Positions 1 to 12,990 of a stretch of DNA of 64,000 nucleotides are shown here, one piece after another; position 1 is the first letter of the stretch; every line of letters begins with the position of its first letter. The notes under the pieces are model-generated. The model ran no database searches. It was not told the DNA's origin and saw only the letters and a list, made by a program, of their open reading frames with translations. The stretch covers positions 62,441 through 126,440 of the forward strand of contig VXBP01010397.1 in the NCBI GenBank assembly GCA_013400115.1, in the 5' to 3' direction. This DNA is from Rhinopomastus cyanomelas (lineage: Eukaryota; Chordata; Aves; Bucerotiformes; Rhinopomastidae). The translations under genes and the position numbers were made by a program.

Positions 1-3000
1 TGAAGGAGACCCCCAACTGACAACTTTTTGGCCAAACGGTCTCCTGGCTTCCTGCCATTAAAGGCAGGATTGGCCCCAGTAACAGCTGTTGCAGTAATGT
101 CTGGGCAAGACAAACCCTAATTTATTGCAGGAAGTGTTTCAAGACTCTTCACAACAGCCACGTACTCGCCCTTACAGCACAATGGTTGGTTATACCTAGT
201 ATACACCTACTAGTATAAACCTTCTTCCTCAGCCAGTCCCATACCTTTGAGTACTGGCTTACCTGAGCCTATTCTCATGGCACCTCTCCCAGTTTGCCCT
301 CCAGGTCAGACAGCCACCTTGATGCCAACCAAATGGCCTGAAATCCCTCCAGTCTGAATTCTTGTCTGGAGCTGCGCTCTTCTACTACATCAATCTTTAA
401 GGACACTCACCATGCCCAGCTCAGCTGCATCCGCATTTCACAGCTGCTCTTTTGGCAACCAGTGTTGGACAAATAATCCTACCCCAGAATCCACTTTAGA
501 AAAAGTTTGAGATCATGTGCCCCGAAGGCAGATGGGATTTGTGGGCTGTGTGAGCTCAGTCATAAGGTATCTATTAGAGAGAGGATGGGTATCTAGACAC
601 GGATCAAAGGAGAGCTCCAGAACTCAACCCATTCCTTGATGTAGTGTTTCCCAAAGCAAGTGTTGCCATTTCTTCAGTGGCATCTTGTGGTCTTCCTCCA
701 TTTTGTGACTATCCTTTGCCAGCAGGGAAGGCACCTTGCTTACACTCAAATGATCCATTACAACTCTGCCAGCGCGGTGCACGAGGGACTGGGTAGAACA
801 AAGCTTCCCGATCCGTTTTGGACAGCATGACAGGAGGTGTACATGCCAGAACTGAAGAAAAAACCATGCATGATTCTCTGTAAGGTTTACATTAGAACAG
901 CTGAACTTTCAACAGGACACAAGCTCCAAATCCACTGTCTGCAAACATTATTTCTTCTACTTTTCTCCCACATTTTTTCTGGTTTTCCTCTATGTCTTCT
1001 TTAACTTCCTAAAGCAATGGGTTTGGACCTAACCTGTGGGTGTGGATGTAGCTGGTGCTTTTGATTCCCCACCCACCCTTTCCTTTCCCCTCCCCAGAAC
1101 TCAAAGCTGAAGAGTATCAAATGAAAAACTGCACAGCACAGGCCCTGATCCGTCAGTGTTTGGGTTTGGATCAAACTTGTCCAAAGCCATAGATGCAGCT
1201 GGAGATTGCTGGTGGTTTCAGCCACTTTTTCTCTTCCCCTCTGAGATCACTGGGTCAAAGATGTTCAGAGAATACAGTTCAGCTCTGAAATAGCCCTGCC
1301 ACGCAATTATTTAAAATTATTCAAATAATTCAATCATTTAAAAAACCCCACATTATTAAATGCAACAATTTTTAAACTATTTTAATTACTTAAATTTAAA
1401 TTATTAACTCAGGTACATTGTACAAATCGAGAAAAAACACCCCAACACAGCAGAGGGGAGTGCAAAACCTGAGCTGCACTTTATCACCACCTCTTTTACC
1501 TTTGCTAAGACAGGTATTTCATGCCCAGGTCATCAAAACAGTAGACCACAACAGTCTGTTGTTCAGCTGAGTTGACATTTGCTAGTACATTGAAGGCCAC
1601 ATGACACCAGAAATCTTTGGAGAACAGTTTTTACATCAGTGGAAGTTAAAACTTGAAGGACAACTCTGTCAGTGCTCAAATAGACATGAGAATCAAGAGG
1701 CAAGAGGAAGGCTTTATTCATGTCAGACTCTATCCCACAGGCAAACTGGTTCAGTCCCCTGGTCATCAGAAATTTTCTAGGACTGCCTATGTTACTAAAG
1801 GACTTCAGGTTGTAGGGCCATTTCTGAAGCTTTTTGGCGTCACCCTGCCCAAGGCTTCACAGACAGAGATCCCACACTGTGCACGTTTCTTGCACGTCAA
1901 TGTAAATGTGCAGCTGCGCACGCAGGCTCCTCGTCCGCAGAACACTAAACAGAGGTCTTTTTTCTTGGCAGGGGGTAAGGGGAGGTGATCCCTTAAGGAG
2001 ACATCAGACCCTTGAGGCCTGGGAAGATTTGTAACTCCCAGGTGGAGCTGAACTTGAGCAATTGCCTCCGCACCAGAGGGAGTGAGCCAGCCTCTGCAAT
2101 GGATCTCCCCTCTGAGGGAGTGTTCAAAGCCCTGCACCATTCCAGCTGCCTTGCTCCTCTCACTCCTGCTCTATTTTCATTCATTGTTTCAGGTGTTCAA
2201 ATTAAACCACAAGAGGAGGGAGAGAGGTCCCTGCCTGTAGGGAAATTAATTAGGATTTGAGAGATAATGCTTCAGATCACAGCTTTCTTCAGTGATCTTC
2301 CTCACAACCTCAGATGAATCACTTTGGGCACCATCCAGCCTCTACACCACAGCAATCGCTTAGGTAGCTGCAAACGGTGCATGCGTTGAACGGAGCGGTG
2401 GACACGGGAGCTCACAGTGCCAGGCAAGGTCACTGCACACAGACAGGTGTGGAGCTTCAAGTGAATACCTGTATGGTAGACCTAGACCCGGCCCCCTCCT
2501 TGCCATTACTGCTTATTGAATAGTAATTGAGACACAGCACGTTTGGAAGACTGCGCTTGCATCCCAGATGCAGGTGTGAGTCTGAAATGTGGCAAGGCTG
2601 GGTTACTTCGCCCGCCTCAGGCCATGCAGTTGGCACTTACTAAACAAACAAAAACTTGTGGGAGTGTGATTAAAGGAACTGCTGGCATGAGTTTGGGAAG
2701 TGTGACTGCATGGCAACAAATACAGGGGAGGCTTCAAGATCATGTGAAGGGAGTTCTGCACAAAGTTCGTTCTCCCCCTGTAGCTCCCAGGTGTCCCATA
2801 CTAGCCCCGCTTGCTGCGGGAGTGAAGATACATTTCCACACAATATCCATGCTCTCAGAGCTTATTTCAGCACTAGGTACTCTGAGTTTCCACTGCTCTG
2901 GCTGTAATGATGATATTCTCATTTGCTGAAGTGTTGAACTGCTGGAAAGGAAATCATGAGAAGCTATTCAGTTTTGTTCTGGATCTTAGGCATTTGCATC

Positions 3001-4123
3001 ACCGCTGTTGATGCGCACCTGCCGTAGAGCAGCAAATAACTTTGCTGTCTGCCTGGTGGCATTTGTGTTTTATCCTTCTCCTAGGGGAGATGCACATAGG
3101 GTGGAAACATTTGTCTGGGTATGTTTGTTTGGGGGAGGGAGGAGGAGTACATTTGTTGTTTAAGACAGTGAAAGTCACAAGTAGCTAAGGTGTTGGAAGA
3201 GTGGATAGCTAGAGCTCAGCTATTTAATCAGCGAGCTGGTGACACAGTCTGTCCCTTGGTGGAGCTGTAAGTGGTACCCTAAGCTGCCTTTATATGCTGC
3301 AGGAGACCGAAGCAGGAGAAGGCAAATCATTCCTGATTTGGTGTGGCCTTTGACGTGCCACATCAACAGCATGCACTGGCGCTGCAAGTTCACCGAGGCT
3401 CTACTCGAAGCAGACAACTAGTTTTTGGCTTTTTGGAAAGGATATCCTGAGATTCTGCTCCAAAAACCATTGCGTCTGGTCTAGCCATAAACACTGTTTC
3501 ATGAAGACAAATGTGCCTACTTGGAGTCTCATTTAACACCTTCATTAATCTCTCAAAATGGAAATAATCAGGCGGTTGATGCCATTTACAAACAAACAAT
3601 AATTTGGGAGGAGCCACAAGAAGAAACATGGCAGAAAAGCCGAAGAAAGGCAGTTTGGGGAGCATAATTCAGGAGTAAAAGTCACAAATGAAGGAGGCCT
3701 AATTCATTGGTGCCCATAAGAAAAGAAAACACCATAAAAAGTTAATGGGAAAATAATATTTGGGAGGCAGATAAAGCAAAAGGAACCCAGGGGTTACGGC
3801 AGATGTCGATTTATGGCACAAACTAGCAACAAGACAGGTCACAGCGGTAACTGCAAAAAGCAATCAGTCCTCCGTCCGCAGAATCTAGGAAGATCAAACC
3901 CCCAAGCTACGAATGTGATTCTTGAAAGGAAGGCAATGGCAAGCCCACAGAAATTCAAGGATGTATCTTTAAATTATGGAAGAACTGAAACGTATGATGA
4001 ATAGGGAAATGATAACGTTCCAAAGGTGCAAAATGAACATGAAAAAAAAAAATAGAAAAGCAGGCACTGAGTAAAAAGGGAAGGGAGATAAAACATCCAG
4101 ACTGCAGATAATATAAAGACATT
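1..4123. other. Unique-looking DNA, no gene recognised
   Basis: No coding gene or transposon could be supported here. The longest open frames (about 111 to 128 codons, at 1653-1988 on + and 2543-2929 on +) have no recognisable domain, and other frames are open on both strands over the same DNA, as expected by chance. A run very rich in A and T lies at 1303-1410. An 8-bp inverted repeat (4-11 with 38-45) is too short to mean much. Confidence 0.6.
1303..1410. repeat. AT-rich low-complexity run
   Basis: Almost only A and T, with short palindromic words built from TTAAATTTAA and ATTATTTAAA. No coding content. Probably simple low-complexity DNA; no replication or matrix-attachment role can be shown from sequence alone. 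Confidence 0.55.
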
Positions 4124-4201
4124 TGGCTGTGGCAGGGGGATTGGATTAGATGATCTTCCGAGGTCCCTTTCAATACCTAATGATTCTACGATTCTACGAT
4201 T
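4124..4201 (+). mobile_element. CR1 LINE, 3' end fragment
   Basis: This short copy carries the CR1 3' signature in forward orientation: a GGCTGTGGCAGGGGGATTGG-type start, then TAGATGATCTTCCGAGGTCC, and a tail of near-identical octamers (ATTCTACG). It is heavily 5'-truncated, which is normal for CR1, because reverse transcription usually stops early. No coding part remains. No target-site duplication is evident, as is typical of CR1. Confidence 0.9.
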
Positions 4202-5054
4202 TGCCATGGCAATGTAAGGAAATATAATAAAAGGAGAAGTCTGGAGCCAGTTTTTTCTTGACAGTGAGATCAGTTACTCTATCACATCGTTTTCTAGGAG
4301 GGCATTGGAAAACCTATCAGATCCTGCCCTGAGAAAAAGCTTGGATAATACTTATGTGCCAAACAGTCCTCTGAAGGCAAGGAAGCTGTCAGACATCCAG
4401 TACAGGTTTTCTAAATTCAGTGACTTCACATTTGCATGGGTCATCTGCCGTCTGCATCTTTTAACAACTTGCAGGAGCTACTTCCTCTTCCATGTATTCA
4501 AGAGTAACCAAGGCTCACACACACTTTGACAGGCACAACACCGGCTTCCTAAACGCTCCCCTAACCTGCCAGTCCTATTTGCCTTATCTAAAAACGGCTT
4601 GTCCACGTCTTTTTGGCCACACTTCTGTCACCACTCACTACACCTCCTAGCATGGTTAAACATGCATTGGACTAAAAGTCTCCATTAAAATTTTGATTCT
4701 CACATTCATACGATTTATGGCTAGAGGAGGCTGTGATAACTGTCCGTCTATTGTGCTGCACAGCACTGTCCAGTCGATTTCTTCCATTAAATCAAGTCTT
4801 TATGCCTTTTGTCATATTTGTGTGCATTAGATAACTCCATGGTAGATGCAGCTTTGCTCATTGCCTGGAAAAGATATTAGGCAGTGTTCAGAATTGCCAG
4901 AATCAAGGCATTTATATTTTCCTGAACTCTTCCATATAAACATTGTGCTTTGTGCTTGTTTTCTGTGAAGAACGTACAATAAACTCCAATTTGGCTTGGG
5001 AGCCCTTCAATAAATAGCAAGTAATTTCCTCCTGAATGTCTGTACTTTTTGGTT

Positions 5055-5088
5055 ATGTGTGTGTGTCGTTGTGAGTGTGTGAGCACAC
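5055..5088. repeat. Imperfect TG dinucleotide tract
   Basis: Interrupted (TG)n microsatellite, followed by a GAGCACACG end. The interruptions suggest an old, decaying repeat. Confidence 0.7.
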
Positions 5089-7236
5089 GTTTTATTTTTT
5101 TTGGGGGGGTAGTGTTGTGCTTTAAACTTCCAGAGCTATTCCCCCCATCCTTTTTCCTTTTGGATGGAGGCTCGACATTTCAGTTACTTGTTTTACAAGG
5201 CAATGCATCATCTCTTCTCATTGCCATTAATTAACCAGTATAATATTTTCCACGTGAAGTCACAGGACTTGAAATGAACGTATTTCAGCATCAATTAGGT
5301 CTCTGCTCATGTGAGGGCCCAGCTGCACTTTAAATACTATTTATATAATGGTAATGAGCCAGTCATCACCACTGCTGGCTTCCAGCAGGTTTGGTACAGT
5401 GTCTACTTGAATATGATTAGAAATGTGTTGATTCTCGAGACCCCTTTATTTTTTTCCTTCCCAAAAACTATGCTGAATAAAACTGACTGATTTTAAAGTT
5501 AAAGAATGGGCTGGCAGCAGAAAAATCAGATTATGCTTCTGGTGTCTCTCATCTTTTCTTTTGTTTTCCTTGCAAAATTCACCTATCAAAAGCAAGAGAT
5601 TCTCCTTTTAATTTTCTTTAGTTTAGCCCCTGCTGCCTCGTCTTTTTGAGGGAGTAGGGGTAGTTTCCTCTTATACACACATTTTTTTAGGGGAAAAAAA
5701 GCCTTCAGACATCTAAACAACCACGAATGCTAGGTGACGTTGTCTGAGGAATCCAAAGGAAAAAAGTGGATTAGAGAAGCTGTGGCATTACTCAGTGAGG
5801 ACTGGGTAAAATCCACAGGGATAAAACAAGACCTGACCCAGATCCTGAGCTCTGTACTCAGCCGCAGTTGGACTGGGAGTGCAGAAAACTCTCTTATGAA
5901 AGAAAACTCTGTTGTGGTGTACACAGAAACCCTGCTGGTACAGTTGGAGGTGTGATCATTGCTAGGTAATGCAATTAGTCAGAACCATGTGTGGTGTGTG
6001 CCTTGCAGACTCAAAAGAACCCCCAAAACCTCTGCAAATAGATGAGAACATCCTCTTTCCTTTGCTCTTTAACTACCTTCCCCCTTAGCATGATATTCTC
6101 ATCCCTTCCATGCATTGCCAAGGAAGAACATTGTCAGCAGACACTCCTTGTGTCCTTTCATGGTCTGCTTGCCTGTTTTGTTGTATGTAGGAGCAACTGA
6201 ACAAGAGGAAAAGAAAAGTCATAAACGTTGCTTCTCTGTCTAGTCATGGTGATGTTCCCAGTCTTCACTGTCTAACAAGATACTCCACAACCTCAATTCA
6301 GCTTCCAGGAAAGCTTTGACTCCAGGAGCCCTTTTCTTGTGGAGTAACAGCTTCATGTGAACCACAGCACGGAAGTGGGTTGAACAGTCAAGCTGCAAAA
6401 GCTCAAGTACCCTGGGCAACTTTAAACACAAGTAAAGACAGAAATGAGTTCAAGGTCCCAGCCATTCCCTCTGCTGGATGGGTCTTAGGAGTCCTACTGT
6501 CCTGGCACCTCTTGTACAGCACCTTTTCTCAGATAATGACAAAAAAGATGGTCCTGTGCAGACGGTATCAAGAACTTTCCTTCATGGACAAGGCAACATT
6601 ACCATCATAAGAACGAGCCACATCATCTCTCCTGATGTATATCGTTAGGAGTAGATGGTCTAGCCATCTTATGCTGCACGAAAACCAGGTCCTGACATCC
6701 CCTGGTGGAGGTAATGAAAAAGCATTTGGTGTGCTATGTTTCCACTGGAAATATTATCAGGATCCCATAAAATCTCTCCTCAAAGACAATGTCTTGCAGG
6801 TTAGCAAATAGAGGCTGGGCATCATGTCGTCACTAGGGATATTTGGGGCAAGGATTTTATAAGCAGAGCAAATCTATAGTCTAGAAGGCATTACCAAACT
6901 GGCTGGACTGTAAAAGAGTTGTCAGAAAAGGAAAATTTTGGTTTTATTCTCCTCTGACCGGAGCTTTTCCTAAAGAAATCTGCTATCCCCTCTCCTAGTT
7001 ACTGTGTCCGCTTGTGAAGACATGGGCCCACAGCGAGGAAATAACATCTAGATGTGTCCTGCCAATGTCTTATTCATTATTCCCTCCAAGTGTTTCATTT
7101 ACTCTGGTGACAACAAATTTTCAAAATTGCTTCCTAAATCCCAGCCATCAGCCATCAAATCCAAGAGCAGAGTTTGGAGAAGCTAAAAACACTCAGCTTT
7201 AGCCCTTGGGTTTTTTTTCCTCCCTCGTCTCACACA

Positions 7237-7255
7237 TTTTCATTTTCATTTTCAT
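7237..7255. repeat. Short ATTTTC hexamer repeat
   Basis: About three tandem copies of ATTTTC. It is too short to be more than a minor simple repeat. Confidence 0.65.
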
Positions 7256-9196
7256 GCAGCTTCCCCAATTTCAATAAAGGCTGCTTTTAGCCAAGGAGAG
7301 GTTTAAGGCCTGAGATGTGCAAGGAACATGCACGTTACAGGACAGCAAAGGCAGCTGAGAACATGGGGGCTGAGGAAGGAACGCTCTTTGCGTAACAGAA
7401 ATAGTCGCTGACTGCGATTCCCACAGGGGTGGAGTGAAATCTGTGCTATTTTATCAGGTTGCAATTCCCAAAACGCTATTTCAGCTTAACCTGCTCTCAA
7501 GGTTTGAATCATCAAAATCACAACAGCAAAAATATCAAGCTCTTTTTGCTCACCCCCCCCAGCTTCTCAGCCCAATTCCCAGGATAAAACCCACCAAGGC
7601 CAACGCAAGATATGAAAAAAGAGCATCTCTGAGATGGAGCAGACCCAGTGCAAATTCTTCGAAAGCGTAAGGGAGCTTTAAAAAAACCCCAAGAGCAGTT
7701 TTATCCGGCTCTAACAGACAGTTTTTCTGAGCAGATGTTTGAGCTGGTGAAACCAACCCACATCACTGACTAAGAGCAACACTGATGACAGTCTGCATAC
7801 CCCCCAAAAAGCAGAAAAACAGAGAGCAGCACCAGGAAGGAGGCCAATCTGGCAACCATTTTGTGGCTCAGCTCAAAGAACTTGAAAGAAAAGCCAGCAT
7901 TTTGGGATAGGTTTGACCAATGTCCAAGACATCATGACACAGGCCAAGCTCTATCAACAGCACATCTGATCAAAACCGCTTTTTCCTGTTAGAGTCCTCC
8001 AACTCTCCCAGTGTCTTTCAGAGAATTGCCACCACTGTGAAGGGCAGGTGAGTAGTGGAAGGAGGATACTTAGACTAGACAGTCTGTGATTCTATTGCCC
8101 TTTCATTTTCCCTCCTTCCATAGTCTCTCCAATCATAAAAAATATTTAAAATCTCTGAAAGTTGCAAAGAGCTCTAGGAGACCTTCAATGCATAAAAAAA
8201 AAAGTCTTGAGCAGGAAGTAGAAAAGGGGTTTTATAGATCACTGTGACAACTTGGGGGAGCCTTTCCCATGGTGATGGAAGTCAACAGGGTGTTAGACCT
8301 AACAGCAGAAACAAAACATAGCAACTCAGCTTCTCAGGGGGAGCAAAAAACCCCCCAAACCAGCTGTTTAGTACATCCCACCTCCTTTGGACCTTATTCA
8401 CGCTGTGGAGTAATCGATGTTGGTCTTCCAAGGAAGATAGTCACATTCCTGAGACCACAGCATGACATGGAATTTGATGTGGGGAACACAGAAAAATGAC
8501 ACAGTTCCATTTGTTCCCAAAACATAATGAAATAAGCAATAATCAGTACTGATGGAGACTACTGAAGTCCCCCAAACTGATCACTTCCTGGATAAGACAG
8601 CTAAAAGGAGACATTCTGGGAGCATAAGGAAAGCATGGAAGGAAGTGCAGTGCCTCTCTCCTTCCCTCAATTCTGTTATTTCTCTGGAAAGAACAAGGGA
8701 GTCTGAGTAGTTGCATTGCTTAAAAGCTTGGGAAGGAAACACCCTTCTAAAATAGCCCCTGATGTGGCCTTTAAGCAGCAAAATAAAACGTTCCACATGA
8801 AAAGACATACATGGTATGAGAATATAATTTACTGTTCTCAGTTTTCCTACTATAGGGTTGCTCTATCCATAGTTTACCATAGAGGATAATCAGATGGTTA
8901 TATGATATCACTTTATTCTATGCACAATCAAAGCTGCATTTAACTGGGGCAGAACATCTAAGGATGACTTGGTCAGACGTTTTGGGAATTACAAAGTTCA
9001 TGCTTTTTTAAAGTAGGGTGGAACTATTACAAGCTCCAAGTGTTCTTAACTTCAGGAAGGCCTCTTCAGGTTATCTCACTTTTCCATAATGCTAAATGGG
9101 AAAGCAGTTCTGAGAAGAGTGGGGAGAGTTCCCAACAACAGCCTCAGTGTGACTGAGTTTCTCTGACTTGCAGAAGTCTGCAGTAGGATTGTGTCT

Positions 9197-9244
9197 GTGT
9201 GTGCACATGCAGTGTGAGTGTGTGTGCACATGCAGTGTGAGTGT
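9197..9244. repeat. Two-copy 23-bp TG-rich minisatellite
   Basis: The 21-base word GTGTGTGCACATGCAGTGTGA occurs twice, starting at 9197 and 9220, so the period is 23 bp. The block is embedded in a wider TG-rich stretch. It probably arose by replication slippage or unequal exchange. Confidence 0.8.
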
Positions 9245-9544
9245 GCCTGCTCACGTGTTCTTACATATGGAGGCAGTGCACGTGTAAGTACATGAGCAGA
9301 TATTTTGTGTGTTTGATACTTCAAGCGGGCCAGTTCCACAAACCAAAGCTTTTTAAAATCTAAGTGGCAGAGATGCAGAATTCAGAGCACTGGCAAAAAT
9401 GGTGATTAGGAACTTCTGAAAGAAATCCTATTAGGTTACCCCAAGCTGAAATTATGGGACTTTAGAAAGAGGACATGCTGGCTATAAAACCATGCTGACT
9501 TAGCAAGGACTTTGGAGCTCCCTGTCACTTGCAGACATATATAC

Positions 9545-10294
9545 ACACGATGCCTGGTTGGAGAGCAGCGCAGGAGAAAGGAACGTGGGGGTCCTGGTGG
9601 ACAGCAGGATGACCATGAGCCAGCAATGTGCCCTTGTGGCCAAAAGGGCCAACAGCGTTATGGGGTGGATCAGAACCAGGTAGTTAGTGGATCAAGAGAG
9701 GTTCTTTTCCCCTCTACTCTGCCCTAGTGAGACCACATCTGGAATCTTGTGTCCAGTTCTGGGCCCCTCAGTTCAAGAAGGACACAGAACAGCTGGAGTG
9801 AGTCCAGCACAGAGCCACAGAAAGACCATGAAGGGAGTGGAGCATCATGATGAAGCACCATCAGTGGAACATCATCAGATGATGAAGGGAGGGATGAGGA
9901 AATGCTGAGGGAGCTGGGTCTCTTGAGCTTGGAGAAGAGGAGAATGAGGGGTGACCTCATTAATGTTTATAAATATGTGAAGAGTGTATGTCAGGAGGAT
10001 GCATCCAAGATCTTCTCAGTGTCTTCTAATGACAGGAAAGGGGCAATGAGTGTCAGCTGGAACAGAGGAGGTTCCACATAAATATGAGAAGGAACTTCTT
10101 CATGGTGAGGGTGACAGAGCACTGGAAGGGGCTGCCCAGGGGGGTTGTGGAGTCTCCTTCTCTACAGCCATTTAAAACTGACCTGGACATGCTCCTGTGT
10201 GACCAGGTCTAGATGAACCTGCTGTGGTGGGGGGATTGGACTAGATGATCTTTCAAGATCCCTTCCAATCCCTGATGTTCTGTGATTCTGTGAT
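9545..10294 (+). mobile_element. CR1 LINE, 5'-truncated, 0.75 kb, coding part broken
   Basis: This copy covers the last part of the CR1 reverse transcriptase reading frame plus the 3' UTR. It aligns by eye with the better copy at 14.8 kb: the shared order is a GTCCTGGTGGACA motif, TGAGCCAGCAATGTGCCCTT, the CTCTACTCTGCCCT block, the GAGCTTGGAGAAGAGGAG block, then the 3' tail ending in TGATTCTGTGAT-like octamers. Several frameshifts split the frame into short pieces (parts of 9512-9727 and 9687-9908). A local expansion of CATCATGATGA-like sequence near 9845-9890 is not in the other copies. It is non-functional. Confidence 0.93.
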
Positions 10295-11220
10295 ACAACA
10301 CCAACAGGTTTCTATTACATGAATAAATTAAAGAATGGTGATGCTAGCAGGAAGTGACATAAATCAGCAACGATGAGGAAGAGCAGTAGAATGATGAGAG
10401 GAGAAACATTTTTCACATTAGACTAAAGCAAAACCAGCGAGTGATACGGTATGGGATAGAATATGACAATTCATAGTAGAAGAAGCATTCAGGACTGTAC
10501 TTGAGAAAAAACTGTGCTGTCTGAGTGCTGTACACTACATTCCACCAAGAGTGAGAAGGGTACCAAACAGCAAGGGTAAAAGGGTTACTGAATAGCACGG
10601 GTAAAAGAGTTTATCTGTGTTGTGACCAGACAACACAAATCCATAACATTTGAAGGAAACAGTCAGGCCACTCAAACTTTCAGTGGGATTTTTCTGAACT
10701 CATTTCAACTATCCAAAAGTTAAGATTCTTATTTAAAACCTGAGTTGGTGACACTTTCTGTTGCAAGGAACGGTACAGCTAAAGTGATTTATCTTATCTG
10801 AAGGTAGGTAGGTGTAATAATCCTCTCTCAAAGTTGTCCGTCAATCTTCATTTATGGTAGAGACTGGGGGAGATGTAGCCTGGGATGAATTCTCAGCTAT
10901 TAACGGTACCAAGGTGTGTGACACAACAATTTCTACTGTTGCAGTTTTCAGTGAGCTTGGTGCTTCAGTGAGCTTTCAGGGGCTGGAACACGTATTGTAT
11001 GGTGGGAAGCAGAGATTTGTTCATCCTTCAGAGGAGAAGGCAAAGGAGGAACTCATTTCCGTCTTCATCCATCTAATGCAGTCTTGGAGAAAAGATGGAT
11101 CTAGAAAAGTCTCAGCACAGCAAAGGATGGAAAGGTAGGGGGCCAGTTTTCCTCTTGAGAAATTTAAATAGCATATAAAGAACAAAATCTGTATGATGCC
11201 TGTGTTAAAGCGTCGGGAGC
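10295..11220. other. Unique-looking DNA, no gene recognised
   Basis: Nothing beyond short chance frames can be supported. The 94-codon frame on + at 10854-11138 shows no motif I recognise. Confidence 0.5.
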
Positions 11221-11372
11221 AGTTCCCAGAGAGGCTGTCCTCAAAGTGACTCAGAACTGGACTAGACAAGGTCCTCAGCTAACTCTGAAGTTGAGCCTCC
11301 TATGAGATGTGGATATTGGAGCAGAGAACACCCAGAGGTCCTTTCTGAACAAAACCTCCTCATTCTGTGATT
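11221..11372 (+). mobile_element. Strongly diverged CR1-type 3' end
   Basis: The order of worn blocks matches an older CR1 subfamily: a CCCAGAGAGGCTGT block, CTCAGAACTGGACTAGACAA, GGTCCTCAGC, then CCAGAGGTCCTTTC and finally CATTCTGTGATT. Many mismatches and small indels separate these blocks, so the copy is older than the other CR1 pieces. No frame remains. Confidence 0.6.
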
Positions 11373-12944
11373 TCCCGTTGTACTTGCATGGCTGACAGCT
11401 TGAGCTATATCCTGAGAGAAACCATGACATGGCATAGGCTTGGTTAATAAACAATTACATTAGGAAATATAAATTAGGCAAATCAAAAGGGTTTTACAGG
11501 AAGCAGATCCTGACAAGCTGACTTGATATCTTTATTTACTAGAATTGCTAGTTTGGTGGCTAAAGATAATCTTGCTGATGTAACAGACTTCTGAAAGGAG
11601 CCTGACTTTGCCATGCATGATGTTTTCATTAAGAAACTAATTTTATGAAAGACATAAAATGCATTTGGCCTTCATTCAGCAGCTCAGAAAGGGCTGTCTT
11701 GTGGGACTCAAACCTGTAAAAGAGAGAACTCTCATAAAGGGAAAGCATTTGTGGAAAGGCTCAGCTGGCATCCATTTCTGTCCCACTGCTTTTCGACGAT
11801 CTCAGCAAGCTGGGAAGAAGAGAAATACCAGCACCTATGAAGTCTTCATAGTGTGCAGTCTTAATCAGAAGAGAAATGGGCTGGAGAAACAGAAGACAGT
11901 AGACAGGGAATGTTGGTCATTGGTACAGATTGCCTTGGGTCAGCCAGCAACTTCAGTGGAAGAAAGCACAGTGCTTACACGTGGTCAGCTGTAAAGCCAT
12001 CCAGCTAGGCACAAAAAAAGTGTAATGCACTTTATGTACAGGGATAAAGGACTCCACACATAGCAGCTACAACTGTGATTGCTTATTTGATGACCTCCGT
12101 GGACATGCTGTCCGGAAGGGAAAATGTGATTTCTGGAAGTCTAAAAAATATCTACTGAAAAAAAAAATAGAAGTAACAGGCAACTGTATTTGTCGTTTGG
12201 GCAACCACTGCTGAAGTGCAGCAATAGCAACTCAAGCAGCATGTAGGCTTAATGGTAGAGCTGCTTGGTGACATTATTGGAAAACATTCCTTATAAGGTA
12301 AGAATTAAAATTAGCACATCATGAGACGTACTAATGTGATTCTAGAAGCAAATCCCATCAAAGAGGTGACATGATCCTTCAGAGACATCCTCATCTGTTT
12401 CCTGCCCATTGTGGTATGAACATCAGCCATGTCACTTCCAACAGATGCTGGATAATCTGCTCTTAAAAGCTTTGCATCTGTCATGTTGAAATATTAATAT
12501 GTAAAAGGCAACTGCAGTAGAGAAGGAACTCGTCTGTGCTGTTTATTTGCTGAGGCAAAGCAAGAAATCTTGTCTTAAAGACAACTGCTCAGCCTTTCCT
12601 TAGACTTCTCTAGATTGAAAAACCCAATTTCCTCACTTCCCCACAACTTCTGAACACTGACAGTCCTCAGCACGCATCTGTGGACTCTCTAAACATTATT
12701 TACTTCTTAGAAGTGTGATGCTTCAACTGGGGCTAAAACCTCTGTGTGGCTTTACTGCTTAAGCAGAATATGAGAATTTTTATTCTATACTTTTTGGTGA
12801 TAATGATCTTCTCTGTATAGCCTAGAATAACACTTACCTTTTTCTTAGAGACTTCCCATTGCCTCGTGATGACTAAAGACTGCGGTGTCATCTCCATCAA
12901 TGGGGAACACTCATCGCGAATTAACTCTTCTATCAAGAATAGAA
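11373..12944. other. Unique-looking DNA, no gene recognised
   Basis: The largest frame is 111 codons (11659-11994, +), with no recognisable motif or clear splice context. Nothing else stands out. Confidence 0.5.
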
Positions 12945-12945
12945 C

Positions 12946-12990
12946 CCTTCCTTCCTTCCTTCCTTCCTTCCTTCCTTCCTTCCCTCCTTC
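12946..12990. repeat. (CCTT)n tetranucleotide microsatellite
   Basis: Nine or so nearly perfect CCTT units, ending in CCCTCCTT. On the other strand this is a GGAA repeat. The purity suggests it may vary in length between individuals. Frames passing through it translate to repeated Leu-Pro-Ser and are artefacts. Confidence 0.95.

Larger units (their letters stand above)
4202..9196. other. Unique-looking DNA with minor simple repeats
   Basis: No gene was recognised. The open frames are all under about 80 codons and show no family motif. Visible small features are a TG-rich tract at 5055-5088, three ATTTTC hexamers at 7237-7255, and a few A or T homopolymers. A possible worn CR1 tail near 8060-8095 was too weak to call. 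Confidence 0.55.

Noticed and set aside
8050..8095. CR1-like tail (AGACTAGACAGTCTGTGATTCT)
   Set aside because: Only about 20 bases resemble the CR1 end and the GATCATC core is missing, so it may be coincidence.
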